Shown: in pieces, positions 1-8,780 of the stretch | Layout: every line of letters starts with the position of its first letter | How positions within the stretch are numbered: position 1 is the first letter of the stretch | Source of the DNA: an uncultured Bacteroidota bacterium | GTDB lineage: Bacteria > Bacteroidota > Bacteroidia > Chitinophagales > Chitinophagaceae | Assembly: GCA_903835005.1 (NCBI GenBank) | Contig: CAILLK010000101.1 | Location: 1 to 64,000, forward strand | Length of the DNA: 64,000 nucleotides | Direction: 5' to 3' | The notes under the pieces: generated by a model | Databases searched by the model: none | What the model saw: only the letters and a program-made list of their open reading frames with translations | Told to the model about the DNA's origin: nothing | Translations under genes and position numbers: made by a program

Positions 1-31
1 GAGCCTGCCCTGAGAGCGATAACCAAAGGGG

Positions 32-1378
32 CTATTCCTTCACCACCCTGAAATTCTGTACCTCCCCATTAGCCCCTATGATTTTCACTAAGTAAACTCC
101 GGGAGTAAGGTGTATGATACTAACAGCTTCTTTGTTTGAAATAAGCTTTGTCTCAAGCAACTCTGATCCTAGTAAGTTGTAAATTATTAAATCGCTATTA
201 GCGCCATTTTCTATATTCAGTTCATCATTTACCGGGTTCGGATAAATTTTCACATTTGTATATTGTCCCATTTGCACATTACCAATCCCCATTGCTGTAT
301 TATATACCATCCTCACCCGGTTGTTATCTTCATCAGCTATGTAAATTACCCCGTTTTTATCCACAAATACATCGCCACATTTTAATTCTGCAGCAGTAGC
401 AGGCCCACCATCTCCTGAGTATCCCCTCGTTCCGGTACCTGCTACAGTACTTATTATACCAGTTGCACCATCTATTTTCCTTATCACTCCATCGCCATAT
501 TCTGCTATGAATATATTTTCCTGATTATCTACATATATGCCGCATGGCTGATTAAGTGTTGCATTCACAGCCAGGCCTCCATCACCCGTGTGTCCGGCAG
601 TTCCATTTCCAGCAATAGTTGTTATAATGTTAGTTGTGGCATCTACTTTACGTATAGCATGATTGTATTGGTCACAAATAAAAATATTACCAATGCTGTC
701 TGCAAAACATTGAATAGGTCCATTGAATGTTGCGTTAGTTGCCGCTTCTCCATCACCAGAATAACCAATAACCCCTGTGCCTGCAAATGTTGTAATAATG
801 TTTGTAGAATTTGTTATTTTACGTATTTTATTGTTATCATAAACTGCTATATAAATATTGGCAGATCTATCTAAACAAATTCCAACTGGGTTATTCAACT
901 CGGCATTTATTGCTAAACCCCCATCGCCTCCATTTCCAAGTATACCATTTCCACATATTGTATTAATGATGCCTGTTGCTATACTTACTTTTCTAATCCT
1001 GTTATTTAAACCATCAGCTATATAAATATTGCCAGCACTATCTGTAAATACAGCTTCTGGAACATATAAATTTGCGTTTGTAGCGAGTATTCCATCTCCA
1101 TTATATCCAGCACTGTCAGTACCAGCTATAGTGGTGATAATTCCAGTTGTTAAATTTACTTTTCGTACTCTACTGTTAAAACCATCGGCTATATAAAGAT
1201 TCCCAAAATTATCCAGACAAAATCCTTCATCAGAATTTAATTTCGCATTAGTTGCAGGGCCACCATCTCCGCTATATCCAGCACTCTCTTTGCCAGCAAC
1301 TGTAACAATAATATTTTCCTGTGCCTGCATATTATAGCAGGCACATGAGATAATTATTATCAAAACTAATTGCTTCAT
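32..1378 (-). CDS. Secreted NHL-repeat protein with T9SS type A C-terminal sorting domain
   Basis: Signal peptide; repeated GDGGPATNAxLxxP..GNIYIADxxNNRIRKV NHL units; C-terminus NVKIYPNPVNDELNIE...LTPGVYLVKI...FRVVKE. Confidence 0.9.
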   Translation of the reverse strand: MKQLVLIIIISCACYNMQAQENIIVTVAGKESAGYSGDGGPATNAKLNSDEGFCLDNFGNLYIADGFNSRVRKVNLTTGIITTIAGTDSAGYNGDGILATNANLYVPEAVFTDSAGNIYIADGLNNRIRKVSIATGIINTICGNGILGNGGDGGLAINAELNNPVGICLDRSANIYIAVYDNNKIRKITNSTNIITTFAGTGVIGYSGDGEAATNATFNGPIQCFADSIGNIFICDQYNHAIRKVDATTNIITTIAGNGTAGHTGDGGLAVNATLNQPCGIYVDNQENIFIAEYGDGVIRKIDGATGIISTVAGTGTRGYSGDGGPATAAELKCGDVFVDKNGVIYIADEDNNRVRMVYNTAMGIGNVQMGQYTNVKIYPNPVNDELNIENGANSDLIIYNLLGSELLETKLISNKEAVSIIHLTPGVYLVKIIGANGEVQNFRVVKE

Positions 1379-1509
1379 TCTACTACAAATTTAAACCTAA
1401 ATTCATTGCCTTTACTATCTCGTAATTGCATTATATAGATACCTGGTGAAATATTGCCTAATTGCAAATTGTAATTACCGCTATTGTAGACAATATTTTT
1501 TACTCTGCG
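1375..1509 (-). pseudogene. Orphan T9SS C-terminal sorting-domain remnant, no N-terminal part
   Basis: Minus-strand reading ...NIVYNSGNYNLQLGNISPGIYIMQLRDSKGNEFRFKFVVE* is typical of a T9SS CTD; in-frame TAG (1510-1512) directly upstream; its TGA overlaps the ATG of the 32..1378 gene. Confidence 0.65.
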
Positions 1510-1901
1510 CTAAGACTCCCTAGCAGTAATAGAAGCTTTTACTATGACCAACTTTTGATACTGTCGCAGCCCAAGTCTCCAAGAAATAAAGCCAGCTTGA
1601 GCGAAGTCGGAGGATTGCAGGGTACAGAAGCTGATGTTATTCCCAATCAATATCACTAAACATACGCTCAATGGTCCCTTTCAAAATAAACATACCAAAT
1701 AAATAGGAATTTCCAATTATTTATTTTATCTTTGTCCCAAATTTAACCAAAAATATCAACTTATTTATCTATGAAACAATCTTTATTTCATCCTGAGTTA
1801 ATCGTAGGGCTTTATGCCTGCTCCGGATTCAGACACCCATACATTCTCGCTGATTTAGGCTATTGAAGTTATAACAACCAAATTCCCTATACCTCAAATA
1901 G

Positions 1902-2002
1902 GAGATATGATGAGATAATCGTAAATTATTTTATATCAGCCACCAGCAAGGGTTTCAGCGTTTTCCATTATCCCATTGCTTTTTTTAAGGGACATAGGAT
2001 AA
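1902..2002. repeat. Direct repeat copy A (about 100 bp) ending in an imperfect inverted repeat
   Basis: gagatatgatgagataatcgtaaatta.tttatatcagccaccag.agggtttcagcgttt.ccattatcccatt is shared with 2307-2406; end arms TTATCCCATT / ATAGGATAA. Confidence 0.85.
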
Positions 2003-2145
2003 TTCAATCAAAAAGCTTTTTTCCAGAGGCTGCCTTTTTTCAAGGTAGTAGTAAAGTATTAGGGACCAGACATTAAGTTGCAAGGTTAACGTGAGTTCGA
2101 TGGCTTAAAAGGCTCTATGATGCTCAATTTTATTGGTACAAAAAT

Positions 2146-2230
2146 AATCCAGAAGGGATTAAATGTCTATAGAAACCATTCTATGAGTTTTGCCGATGCT
2201 GAAGGCATCGCATGTATTGATGGCAAAAAT
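2146..2230. repeat. REP-like double hairpin unit
   Basis: AATCC-AGAAG-GGATT followed by AAATGTCTATAGAAA, then CGATGC-TGAAG-GCATCG followed by CATGTATTGATGGCAAAA. Confidence 0.6.
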
Positions 2231-2306
2231 GAGTAATTGACACAATCAATTGATATAAACTCCGAACTGACTATAGGTTACTCATTTCCCAATCTCGCAA
2301 AGAATG

Positions 2307-2406
2307 AGATATGATGAGATAATCGTAAATTAATTTATATCAGCCACCAGCCAGGGTTTCAGCGTTTACCATTATCCCATTTCGTTTTTTTGAGACAATG
2401 GGATAA
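2307..2406. repeat. Direct repeat copy B ending in a perfect 10-bp inverted repeat
   Basis: Near-identical to copy A over about 78 bp; TTATCCCATT (2372-2381) pairs with AATGGGATAA (2397-2406). Confidence 0.85.
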
Positions 2407-2616
2407 CCAAACAAAATCCTCAACAAATATTCAAAACAATATTTCTTTTACATTATGAAATTTCAATATTTTTTGCGATAACACCAAATAGACATTATAA
2501 ACCGGCATTAAACAGGATCTTTGCAAATTGCCACTTTGTTGCTTTGCGTGCGCTTTTTCTATAACGTTTTATTTTGAAAACTTCATTAATATAGCTCAAC
2601 CCCACAATTATATGGA

Positions 2617-3933
2617 TCAGCTCAATATTAATTCGCTCAGTTCCAGCCCCTTCTTAATCAGGTCCAGGTTGAAGTTCTCATCAACCCCATGCATATTGCA
2701 GTCGTTGTTGCCCAGCGATATAAGGAAGGCATCAATACCCAGCACATTTTTAAAATCGGCTACTACAGGTATACCACCCCCCACATTCTTTATCACCGGC
2801 TTTACCCCATATACCTGCTCCTGGTATTCCATTATCTTCAGTATTTCCGGGTCCGATACATTTACTTTTACCGGGTACGACAATTTGTCAATTTTCAGTT
2901 CATAATCAATATATTCAGGCACATGGTCAGCAACATATTTCCGGAACATTTCCACAAAAGCCTCTGGTTTCTGAGACGCCACCAGCCTGAAATTTATTTT
3001 GGCGAAAGCGCTGGCTGGTATAATGTTTTTATACCCCTCGCCTGTATACCCCGCCTGGATCCCGCTCACTTCTATAGCTGGCCATATGCCCACCATAGTA
3101 TGAAAATCGTACTTCCCTATAGTAGTTTTTACACCGGCTGTCACCATCGGGTCGTCTATTTTCAGCAATGCCAGGTTGCGCTCAATTTGTTGCGGTTTTA
3201 TTTTATCCACAGCATCATAAAACCCTGGAATGGTTACTGTGCCATCAGTAAGTAGCATTTTTGCCAGAAAGGCTATCAGCTCCTTGGTAGCGCTCGGCAC
3301 GCCGCTGCCGAATAAACCGGAATGCAGGTCGTTTTTGGCAGATATGAATTTTAAGGTAAGGTTGCCGCCACCCCTCAGCGATTCCTCAATAGTAGGTGTG
3401 CCCCCCAGTATTTCACCGTCCGAAATAAGGATCTGGTCACATATCAGCTTGTCGGAATTAGCAATTACCAGATCAGTCATATCGGGGTTGCTGGTCTCTT
3501 CATTACCCTCAATCATGAATTTGAGATTGCAACCCAGCCTGTTTTCTTTAATAAGCTTAATAGCAGTATATATATGTATAAAATTCTGACCCTTGTTATC
3601 CACAATCCCGCGGCCAATAAGCCTTCCGTCTATTTCCGTAAGATAGAATGGCTGCGATTTCCAGCCATCTTCTATGCTGGCTGGCTGAACATCGTAGTGG
3701 CCATATATCAGTTTCGTTTTCAGTTTATCAGATACATGGTATTCTGCCAGAACAACGGGGTTTGTTGCCGGGCCCTTCAGCAGGCTCACCTTAAATCCAT
3801 TACCCTCAAACAGGTGGGTTAACCATTTTACCTGCTCCGAAATACCCGATGCAAAAGAAGCATCAGTCGATATGCTTTTAAAGCCTATATACTCCTTGAG
3901 CAGATGGGTGAAAGCCGTAAGATCCTGTTTCAT
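2617..3933 (-). CDS. M20/M28-type metallopeptidase (dipeptidase-like)
   Basis: IYGHYDVQPA, GRGIVDNKGQ, IEGNEETSNPDM, NDLHSGLFG, VGGGIPVV motifs of the M20 family. Confidence 0.9.
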   Translation of the reverse strand: MKQDLTAFTHLLKEYIGFKSISTDASFASGISEQVKWLTHLFEGNGFKVSLLKGPATNPVVLAEYHVSDKLKTKLIYGHYDVQPASIEDGWKSQPFYLTEIDGRLIGRGIVDNKGQNFIHIYTAIKLIKENRLGCNLKFMIEGNEETSNPDMTDLVIANSDKLICDQILISDGEILGGTPTIEESLRGGGNLTLKFISAKNDLHSGLFGSGVPSATKELIAFLAKMLLTDGTVTIPGFYDAVDKIKPQQIERNLALLKIDDPMVTAGVKTTIGKYDFHTMVGIWPAIEVSGIQAGYTGEGYKNIIPASAFAKINFRLVASQKPEAFVEMFRKYVADHVPEYIDYELKIDKLSYPVKVNVSDPEILKIMEYQEQVYGVKPVIKNVGGGIPVVADFKNVLGIDAFLISLGNNDCNMHGVDENFNLDLIKKGLELSELILS

Positions 3934-4151
3934 ATTAAAAATTATATATTATTATATTGCAGCATGAGATTACCATGACTACTTGAATACCTCAAACCGC
4001 TGACATGCAGATTTGACCCGCTGTAGCGGTTTGTGCAAACTTCGGCAATTAGAATGGGACTTTCAAAAAATAAAGTATTCTTGCAGAGCCCGGTCAGCAA
4101 CCCGTTATGCAAAATAATTCAATTAACTGATCCAACCGGATTTTTGCACCA

Positions 4152-4478
4152 CTAATAGTGCCATCCTTTTATCATTTTAGTGTTAAGTGTGGAGGTGTTA
4201 TGCAGATTCAGCAGGTCATTAAACTCGCGCCAGGTTTCATCTTTGAAGTTATAATATCCAAGGCATGTTTTTCCAGACTGCATGTATATCCTTATCCATT
4301 TGCTGTTGCTGGAGTTGGGAAAACGATCCGGCATAATATTGATTTTTTTAAGTAATTCCTGCGCTATCTCCATAAATCTTCGTTCTAATGTGGTTAAAGG
4401 TAAGCTTTTATATTCAATAAAACTAAAAACTAATTTATTGACTGCCTGTTGTTCCTTCTTTACTGCCTTCCCCGGCAT
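4152..4478 (-). CDS. Small hypothetical protein overlapping the 3' end of the upstream gene
   Basis: 108-aa ORF on the same strand, overlapping the 4435..5991 gene by 44 nt; no family recognised. Confidence 0.45.
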   Translation of the reverse strand: MPGKAVKKEQQAVNKLVFSFIEYKSLPLTTLERRFMEIAQELLKKINIMPDRFPNSSNSKWIRIYMQSGKTCLGYYNFKDETWREFNDLLNLHNTSTLNTKMIKGWHY

Positions 4479-5991
4479 TACTATTTATTTCCCGGCCAGC
4501 CTGCAATTCATTAGCATCTTCATGCCATATCAGCCGTTCCAGGGCTTCTTTGTTCTGGATAATGCTAGCCCTGTATTCGGGTATGGGATTCCACTTTTTT
4601 TCTGCGTCATTCCACCGCTGGGGCATGGCGCTCCATATAATTTCTTTATTGCGGTTCACTATAAACACTTTACTGTCGGGGGCCGCGGTAGAAACAAAAA
4701 TAGACCGGTCAGACAGTTCAATTACATTGCCCCCTGCCGGGAAACCATATGGCGATTGGTAAATGCTGGGACACGCATATTCCCACAATAGTTTCAGTGT
4801 GTCTTTACCGGTTGTGGGCTCCTCCAGTATTTCTACTGAGGGCAGCGAACCCGGATGGCAATAATTATTGTTGAACAACATTAAATTTCCGTCATGAGTC
4901 TGCTTAATACTATGCTGCCCGCAAAACAAGCTATAGTTGTTTTCAGTAGTTCCTTCCTTGTTGATTCCGCCATAATCATTGACTACAGTTCCTTCGGGGT
5001 ATTTGATTTTCAGAATACGGCTTATGTTTTTAAAACTGATATAAATAAATTGCTTTTTATCATCAAAATGGAATGAGTTTTCATGAACATCAAGGGCTGT
5101 CCCGTCGGCTGGAGGTTTCAAATAACGAGGATGTGTTTTGGTAAAGTAATCCGAAGATTTCCAATACCATACAACTTTACCACTTTCATCATACTCTATC
5201 AGATTGCCAAATTGCGTTTTTTGGCTGTTACTTTTATTCTTCTGGCTTTGAGATTTCGGGACCTCCCTGTAAGAAGGATCGCAGTTATAAATTGCCGAAT
5301 CTTCACCAAGAATCATATAATGACCATTTGAAAGCCGGGTAAACTGATGATGAAAATGCTCTGAGTTATCGCCGCTCACAGTGGCTGCAGCAGGTGGTTT
5401 CCATAATATTTCACCATCATAATTTATCTCATAAGGAGGGTCAGATACGAATGTTATAGTTCCCTGCCTCGAAATTTTCATATTTCTTGGGGTAACCTGA
5501 TGGCCTTCCAATTTGGGTAAAAACCAAACCGGCTCTCCGTTCATATCATAAAGTGTTTTGTTGTCGTCCAGAAATACATAGGCATCTTTATAAGCTTCAG
5601 CGGCTGTTGTGATTTTCAGGCGAACTAAAGTGGTATCCACTTCCGGAACAGAAGCTGTAGCGAAATGAAATAAAGAGCTGATAGTTTTATCAGATTGTTT
5701 AAAACTATAAACTATGCGCCAGGTATATTGGCAGCAAAATGACGGCACCCGTTCTATTATCTTATTGGATTTAGAGTGGATGGTTTTTATAATATGCCTG
5801 CAAAACGAATCTGGATTATTAAAACTACCGGAAGCGATTTCGAATGTATAATCGAGGCTCCGGGGCTCTTCCGGCACTTTAAATCCTATTGTTGTGTAAT
5901 TGAGTGTACTGCCATCAAGAGGTTTTATTTGAGCAGGCAGCACTTGAGTAATTATTAACAAAAGACTTAGGATGGTAGGTAGTCTAAGCAT
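4435..5991 (-). CDS. Arylsulfotransferase (ASST)-like secreted protein
   Basis: Signal peptide; DMNGEPVWFLP, HEFTRL/HHQFTRLSNGHYM, DVHENSFHFD, FCGQHSIKQTHDGNLMLFNNN motifs; paralogous to 6341..7882. Confidence 0.75.
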   Translation of the reverse strand: MLRLPTILSLLLIITQVLPAQIKPLDGSTLNYTTIGFKVPEEPRSLDYTFEIASGSFNNPDSFCRHIIKTIHSKSNKIIERVPSFCCQYTWRIVYSFKQSDKTISSLFHFATASVPEVDTTLVRLKITTAAEAYKDAYVFLDDNKTLYDMNGEPVWFLPKLEGHQVTPRNMKISRQGTITFVSDPPYEINYDGEILWKPPAAATVSGDNSEHFHHQFTRLSNGHYMILGEDSAIYNCDPSYREVPKSQSQKNKSNSQKTQFGNLIEYDESGKVVWYWKSSDYFTKTHPRYLKPPADGTALDVHENSFHFDDKKQFIYISFKNISRILKIKYPEGTVVNDYGGINKEGTTENNYSLFCGQHSIKQTHDGNLMLFNNNYCHPGSLPSVEILEEPTTGKDTLKLLWEYACPSIYQSPYGFPAGGNVIELSDRSIFVSTAAPDSKVFIVNRNKEIIWSAMPQRWNDAEKKWNPIPEYRASIIQNKEALERLIWHEDANELQAGREINSNAGEGSKEGTTGSQ

Positions 5992-6340
5992 TTTATATTA
6001 TTTTCAGTTGAATTTATAACTATACTAAAGGATGTTTGACATTTATTAAATGATTTTGTTTAACAAATAGCGAAGTGTATTTTAAAAATATTTATTATTA
6101 TTGAACTGTTTTTTGTTGAGGTCCTTCTTCCCAAAGCACTGTCTTGAACTCAATATTTATTCCTAAAGCTTAAAGTATTTCAAAATTTTAAAATGCAATT
6201 TAGCCCAAGTGGATTTAATTATTTGTAGAATTAATTTGATGTTAATAAAATAAACTACAATAGCTAAATAAATTAATAAAAATAATTAAATTATATGCGG
6301 TTAAGGGTATTGCCAAAATGTAAAATGTATCTCCTGAACT

Positions 6341-7882
6341 TCATTTGTTTTCGCCCATAATGAGCAGGTCCATCAATTTTCTGTTTTCTATTACACTGGC
6401 TCTGTACTCTGTAATACCAACCCATTTATTTTCCTCACTGCTCCACCTTTCCGGAGCTGCACTCCATAATATCTCTTTGTTTAAGTTTATGATAAATAAC
6501 TTATTATCCGGAGCTGCGGTAGATACAAAAATTGATTTATCTGACAATTCAATTACATTTCCTCCGGCCGGAAATCCATCCTTAGAATGAATTTCTGTGC
6601 TGCAAGGATATTCCCAGATTTTTTCGAGGTTTCCTTCATCTGAATCGGGCTCCTTAAATATTTCTATAGTTGAGGAGCTATCCGGATTATCATGGTTATT
6701 ATTGAACACGAAAATCCTGCCATCGCAGGAGTGTTTTATGGCATGTTGTGCCGAAAATAATTTATTAACTCCTGAATGAGGGGCCTTTTTATTTTCCTGG
6801 CCATAAATATTCAGAAGTGTGCCTTCGGGATATTTTATTTTAAGGATGCTGTTTAAATTCTTACAGCTCACGAATAGAATTTTATTGATTTCATCAAATT
6901 GAAAAGCATTTTCATGGATATCAACTATTTTTTGACGATAATCTTCTATACCGGGAGCAGGGTTATAATGTGAAAGTCCGGGATTTAATAACCTGGAATT
7001 GAGAATGTCGCTTTCTTCATAATATTTTTCTGAATTCCAGCTCCAGACTATTTTCCCTGAATCATCGAATTCTATTATTTCCCCATGAAGTACCTTACGG
7101 ATATTCTTATTATTTCCGGGTAAGTTATTCTTAATCATTGCAATATGATAACTGCAGTCTTCCGCTTTTTCCACGCTGCAGCTTGCCTGTTCATATTTCA
7201 ATGCCATGTAATGCCCGTTATTCAGCCTGGTAAATTCGTGGTTAAAATTTATTGGTTGTTCGTTCATAACGGTATTATCAGGAGTTCTCCATAATACAGT
7301 TCCATCATAGTTGATTTCAAAAGCATGCCCATCAGCAATGAAAGTTATAGTGCCCTGAGGAGTAATCTTTATATCCTGCGGCTGTAGGGTTTTACCCTCT
7401 ATTAAAGGCATATACCAAACTGGCTGCCCTTTTATATTGTATAATACTTTTGTTCCATCTAATAAGATAAAAGCATCTTTATGTCTTTTATATGGATATG
7501 AAATTCTAAGATGAGTAATATTGCTATCCACTTCCGGAATGATACCTGTGTTGAAATGGAAAAGGTTGCTGACTGTTTTACTTTGTTTGCCGAAAATATA
7601 AGTAATCCGCCAGGTATATTGGCAACCAAAATAGGGGACTTCTGCAATAGTATTATTTTGCTTACTCCTTACCGATTGAATAATGTTATTTTTAAACGAA
7701 TCGACAGAATAATAATTACCTTTTGCGAGTTCAAGCAAATAAGTCTGAGTCCTGGCTTCCGCTGGAAACGTGAAGGCGATCAATCTGTAGTTTAATTCAC
7801 TTTTTTCCCGAGGTTTGATCTGGGCAGTCAGGATTAACGGAAAATAAATCAATAAACTTAATGCGTTTAATGTTTTTAGCAT
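6341..7882 (-). CDS. Arylsulfotransferase (ASST)-like secreted protein, paralog
   Basis: Collinear similarity to 4435..5991 (FPAGGNVIELSDKSIFVSTAAPDNKLFIINLNKEILWSA and others). Confidence 0.75.
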   Translation of the reverse strand: MLKTLNALSLLIYFPLILTAQIKPREKSELNYRLIAFTFPAEARTQTYLLELAKGNYYSVDSFKNNIIQSVRSKQNNTIAEVPYFGCQYTWRITYIFGKQSKTVSNLFHFNTGIIPEVDSNITHLRISYPYKRHKDAFILLDGTKVLYNIKGQPVWYMPLIEGKTLQPQDIKITPQGTITFIADGHAFEINYDGTVLWRTPDNTVMNEQPINFNHEFTRLNNGHYMALKYEQASCSVEKAEDCSYHIAMIKNNLPGNNKNIRKVLHGEIIEFDDSGKIVWSWNSEKYYEESDILNSRLLNPGLSHYNPAPGIEDYRQKIVDIHENAFQFDEINKILFVSCKNLNSILKIKYPEGTLLNIYGQENKKAPHSGVNKLFSAQHAIKHSCDGRIFVFNNNHDNPDSSSTIEIFKEPDSDEGNLEKIWEYPCSTEIHSKDGFPAGGNVIELSDKSIFVSTAAPDNKLFIINLNKEILWSAAPERWSSEENKWVGITEYRASVIENRKLMDLLIMGENK

Positions 7883-8114
7883 TATACAGGGATTTGAGGT
7901 AAATTAAAATCAGGCTGATTAACATTACTTTCCTTAAATTTGATTATTAATGATGCTACAAGGTTAGAACATCAGGTGATTAGTTTTTGTAGAATTTATT
8001 ATCAGATGCTGTAGAATAAATTTGAGTGCCCCGGGTGAGAAATTCATTATCTTTATTCATCGATCGCCAGCTATACTCATGAAATTGGATTGATGTTTAC
8101 TGTAAATAGTTTTT

Positions 8115-8756
8115 ATGACGCCTTGTATAATATTAGCAGATGATCATAGTATGATCAGGAAAGGGATAAGGCTTTTAATAACTTCCAGGCTGGGGTATAA
8201 GAATGTATATGAGGCCGATAGCTGTAACAGCCTGATGAACGAGTTGAAAAGTGTGCCTTGCACACATATGATTCTTGATGTAATTTTCCCCGATGGTACT
8301 TGCCTTGAGATAGTTCCCATAATCAGGAAATTATACCCTGATGTGAAAATTATGATCTTTTCGATGCAGCCCGTTGATATTTATGCTGATGCTTTCAGGC
8401 AGTATGATATATATTATTATCTTCCTAAATCATCTAACGAAGAGGAGATTTCAACCTGCATAAAGAGCTTTCTGAATAACGAACCTTACCACAATAAAAA
8501 TAAGTCAACCGCCATCCGGAATAATCCTTTTTCTTCCTTAGCACCCAGGGAGCTTGAAATATTGCACTACCTTCTTAACGGTTATAAGACGAATGATATA
8601 GCTGCTACGCTTAATCTCAGCAACAGTACTGTTTCTACTTTTAAAAAGAGAATTTTCGACAAAACAGGCACTACCAGCTTGTCACAGTTATTCGAAATTG
8701 CTTCTGTAAATAACCTGGGATTTTTTGCAGGTACTTCAAAACCCAAAAATGATTAG
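8115..8756 (+). CDS. NarL/FixJ-family response regulator
   Basis: Receiver domain ILADDHSMIRKGI...MILDVIFPDG; LuxR-type HTH LAPRELEILHYLLNGYKTNDIAATLNLSNSTVSTFKKRIFDKTG. Confidence 0.93.
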   Translation: MTPCIILADDHSMIRKGIRLLITSRLGYKNVYEADSCNSLMNELKSVPCTHMILDVIFPDGTCLEIVPIIRKLYPDVKIMIFSMQPVDIYADAFRQYDIYYYLPKSSNEEEISTCIKSFLNNEPYHNKNKSTAIRNNPFSSLAPRELEILHYLLNGYKTNDIAATLNLSNSTVSTFKKRIFDKTGTTSLSQLFEIASVNNLGFFAGTSKPKND

Positions 8757-8780
8757 AAATGCGTTACTGATTAATCATCA

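Noticed and set aside
590-874. 94-aa plus-strand ORF inside the NHL gene
   Set aside because: Antisense of repeat-coded NHL gene; Cys/Ile/Asn-rich nonsense composition.
400-1300. Periodic DNA repeats in NHL genes considered as tandem repeat or CRISPR elements
   Set aside because: Periodicity is explained by protein-level NHL repeats in a continuous reading frame.
1462-1659. 65-aa plus-strand ORF in the 1.2-kb gap
   Set aside because: No motifs; overlaps the minus-strand CTD remnant and ends in low-support sequence.
2528-3822. Plus-strand ORFs 2528..2905, 2689..3255, 3230..3589, 3574..3822
   Set aside because: All antisense to the well-supported M20 peptidase; no recognisable motifs.
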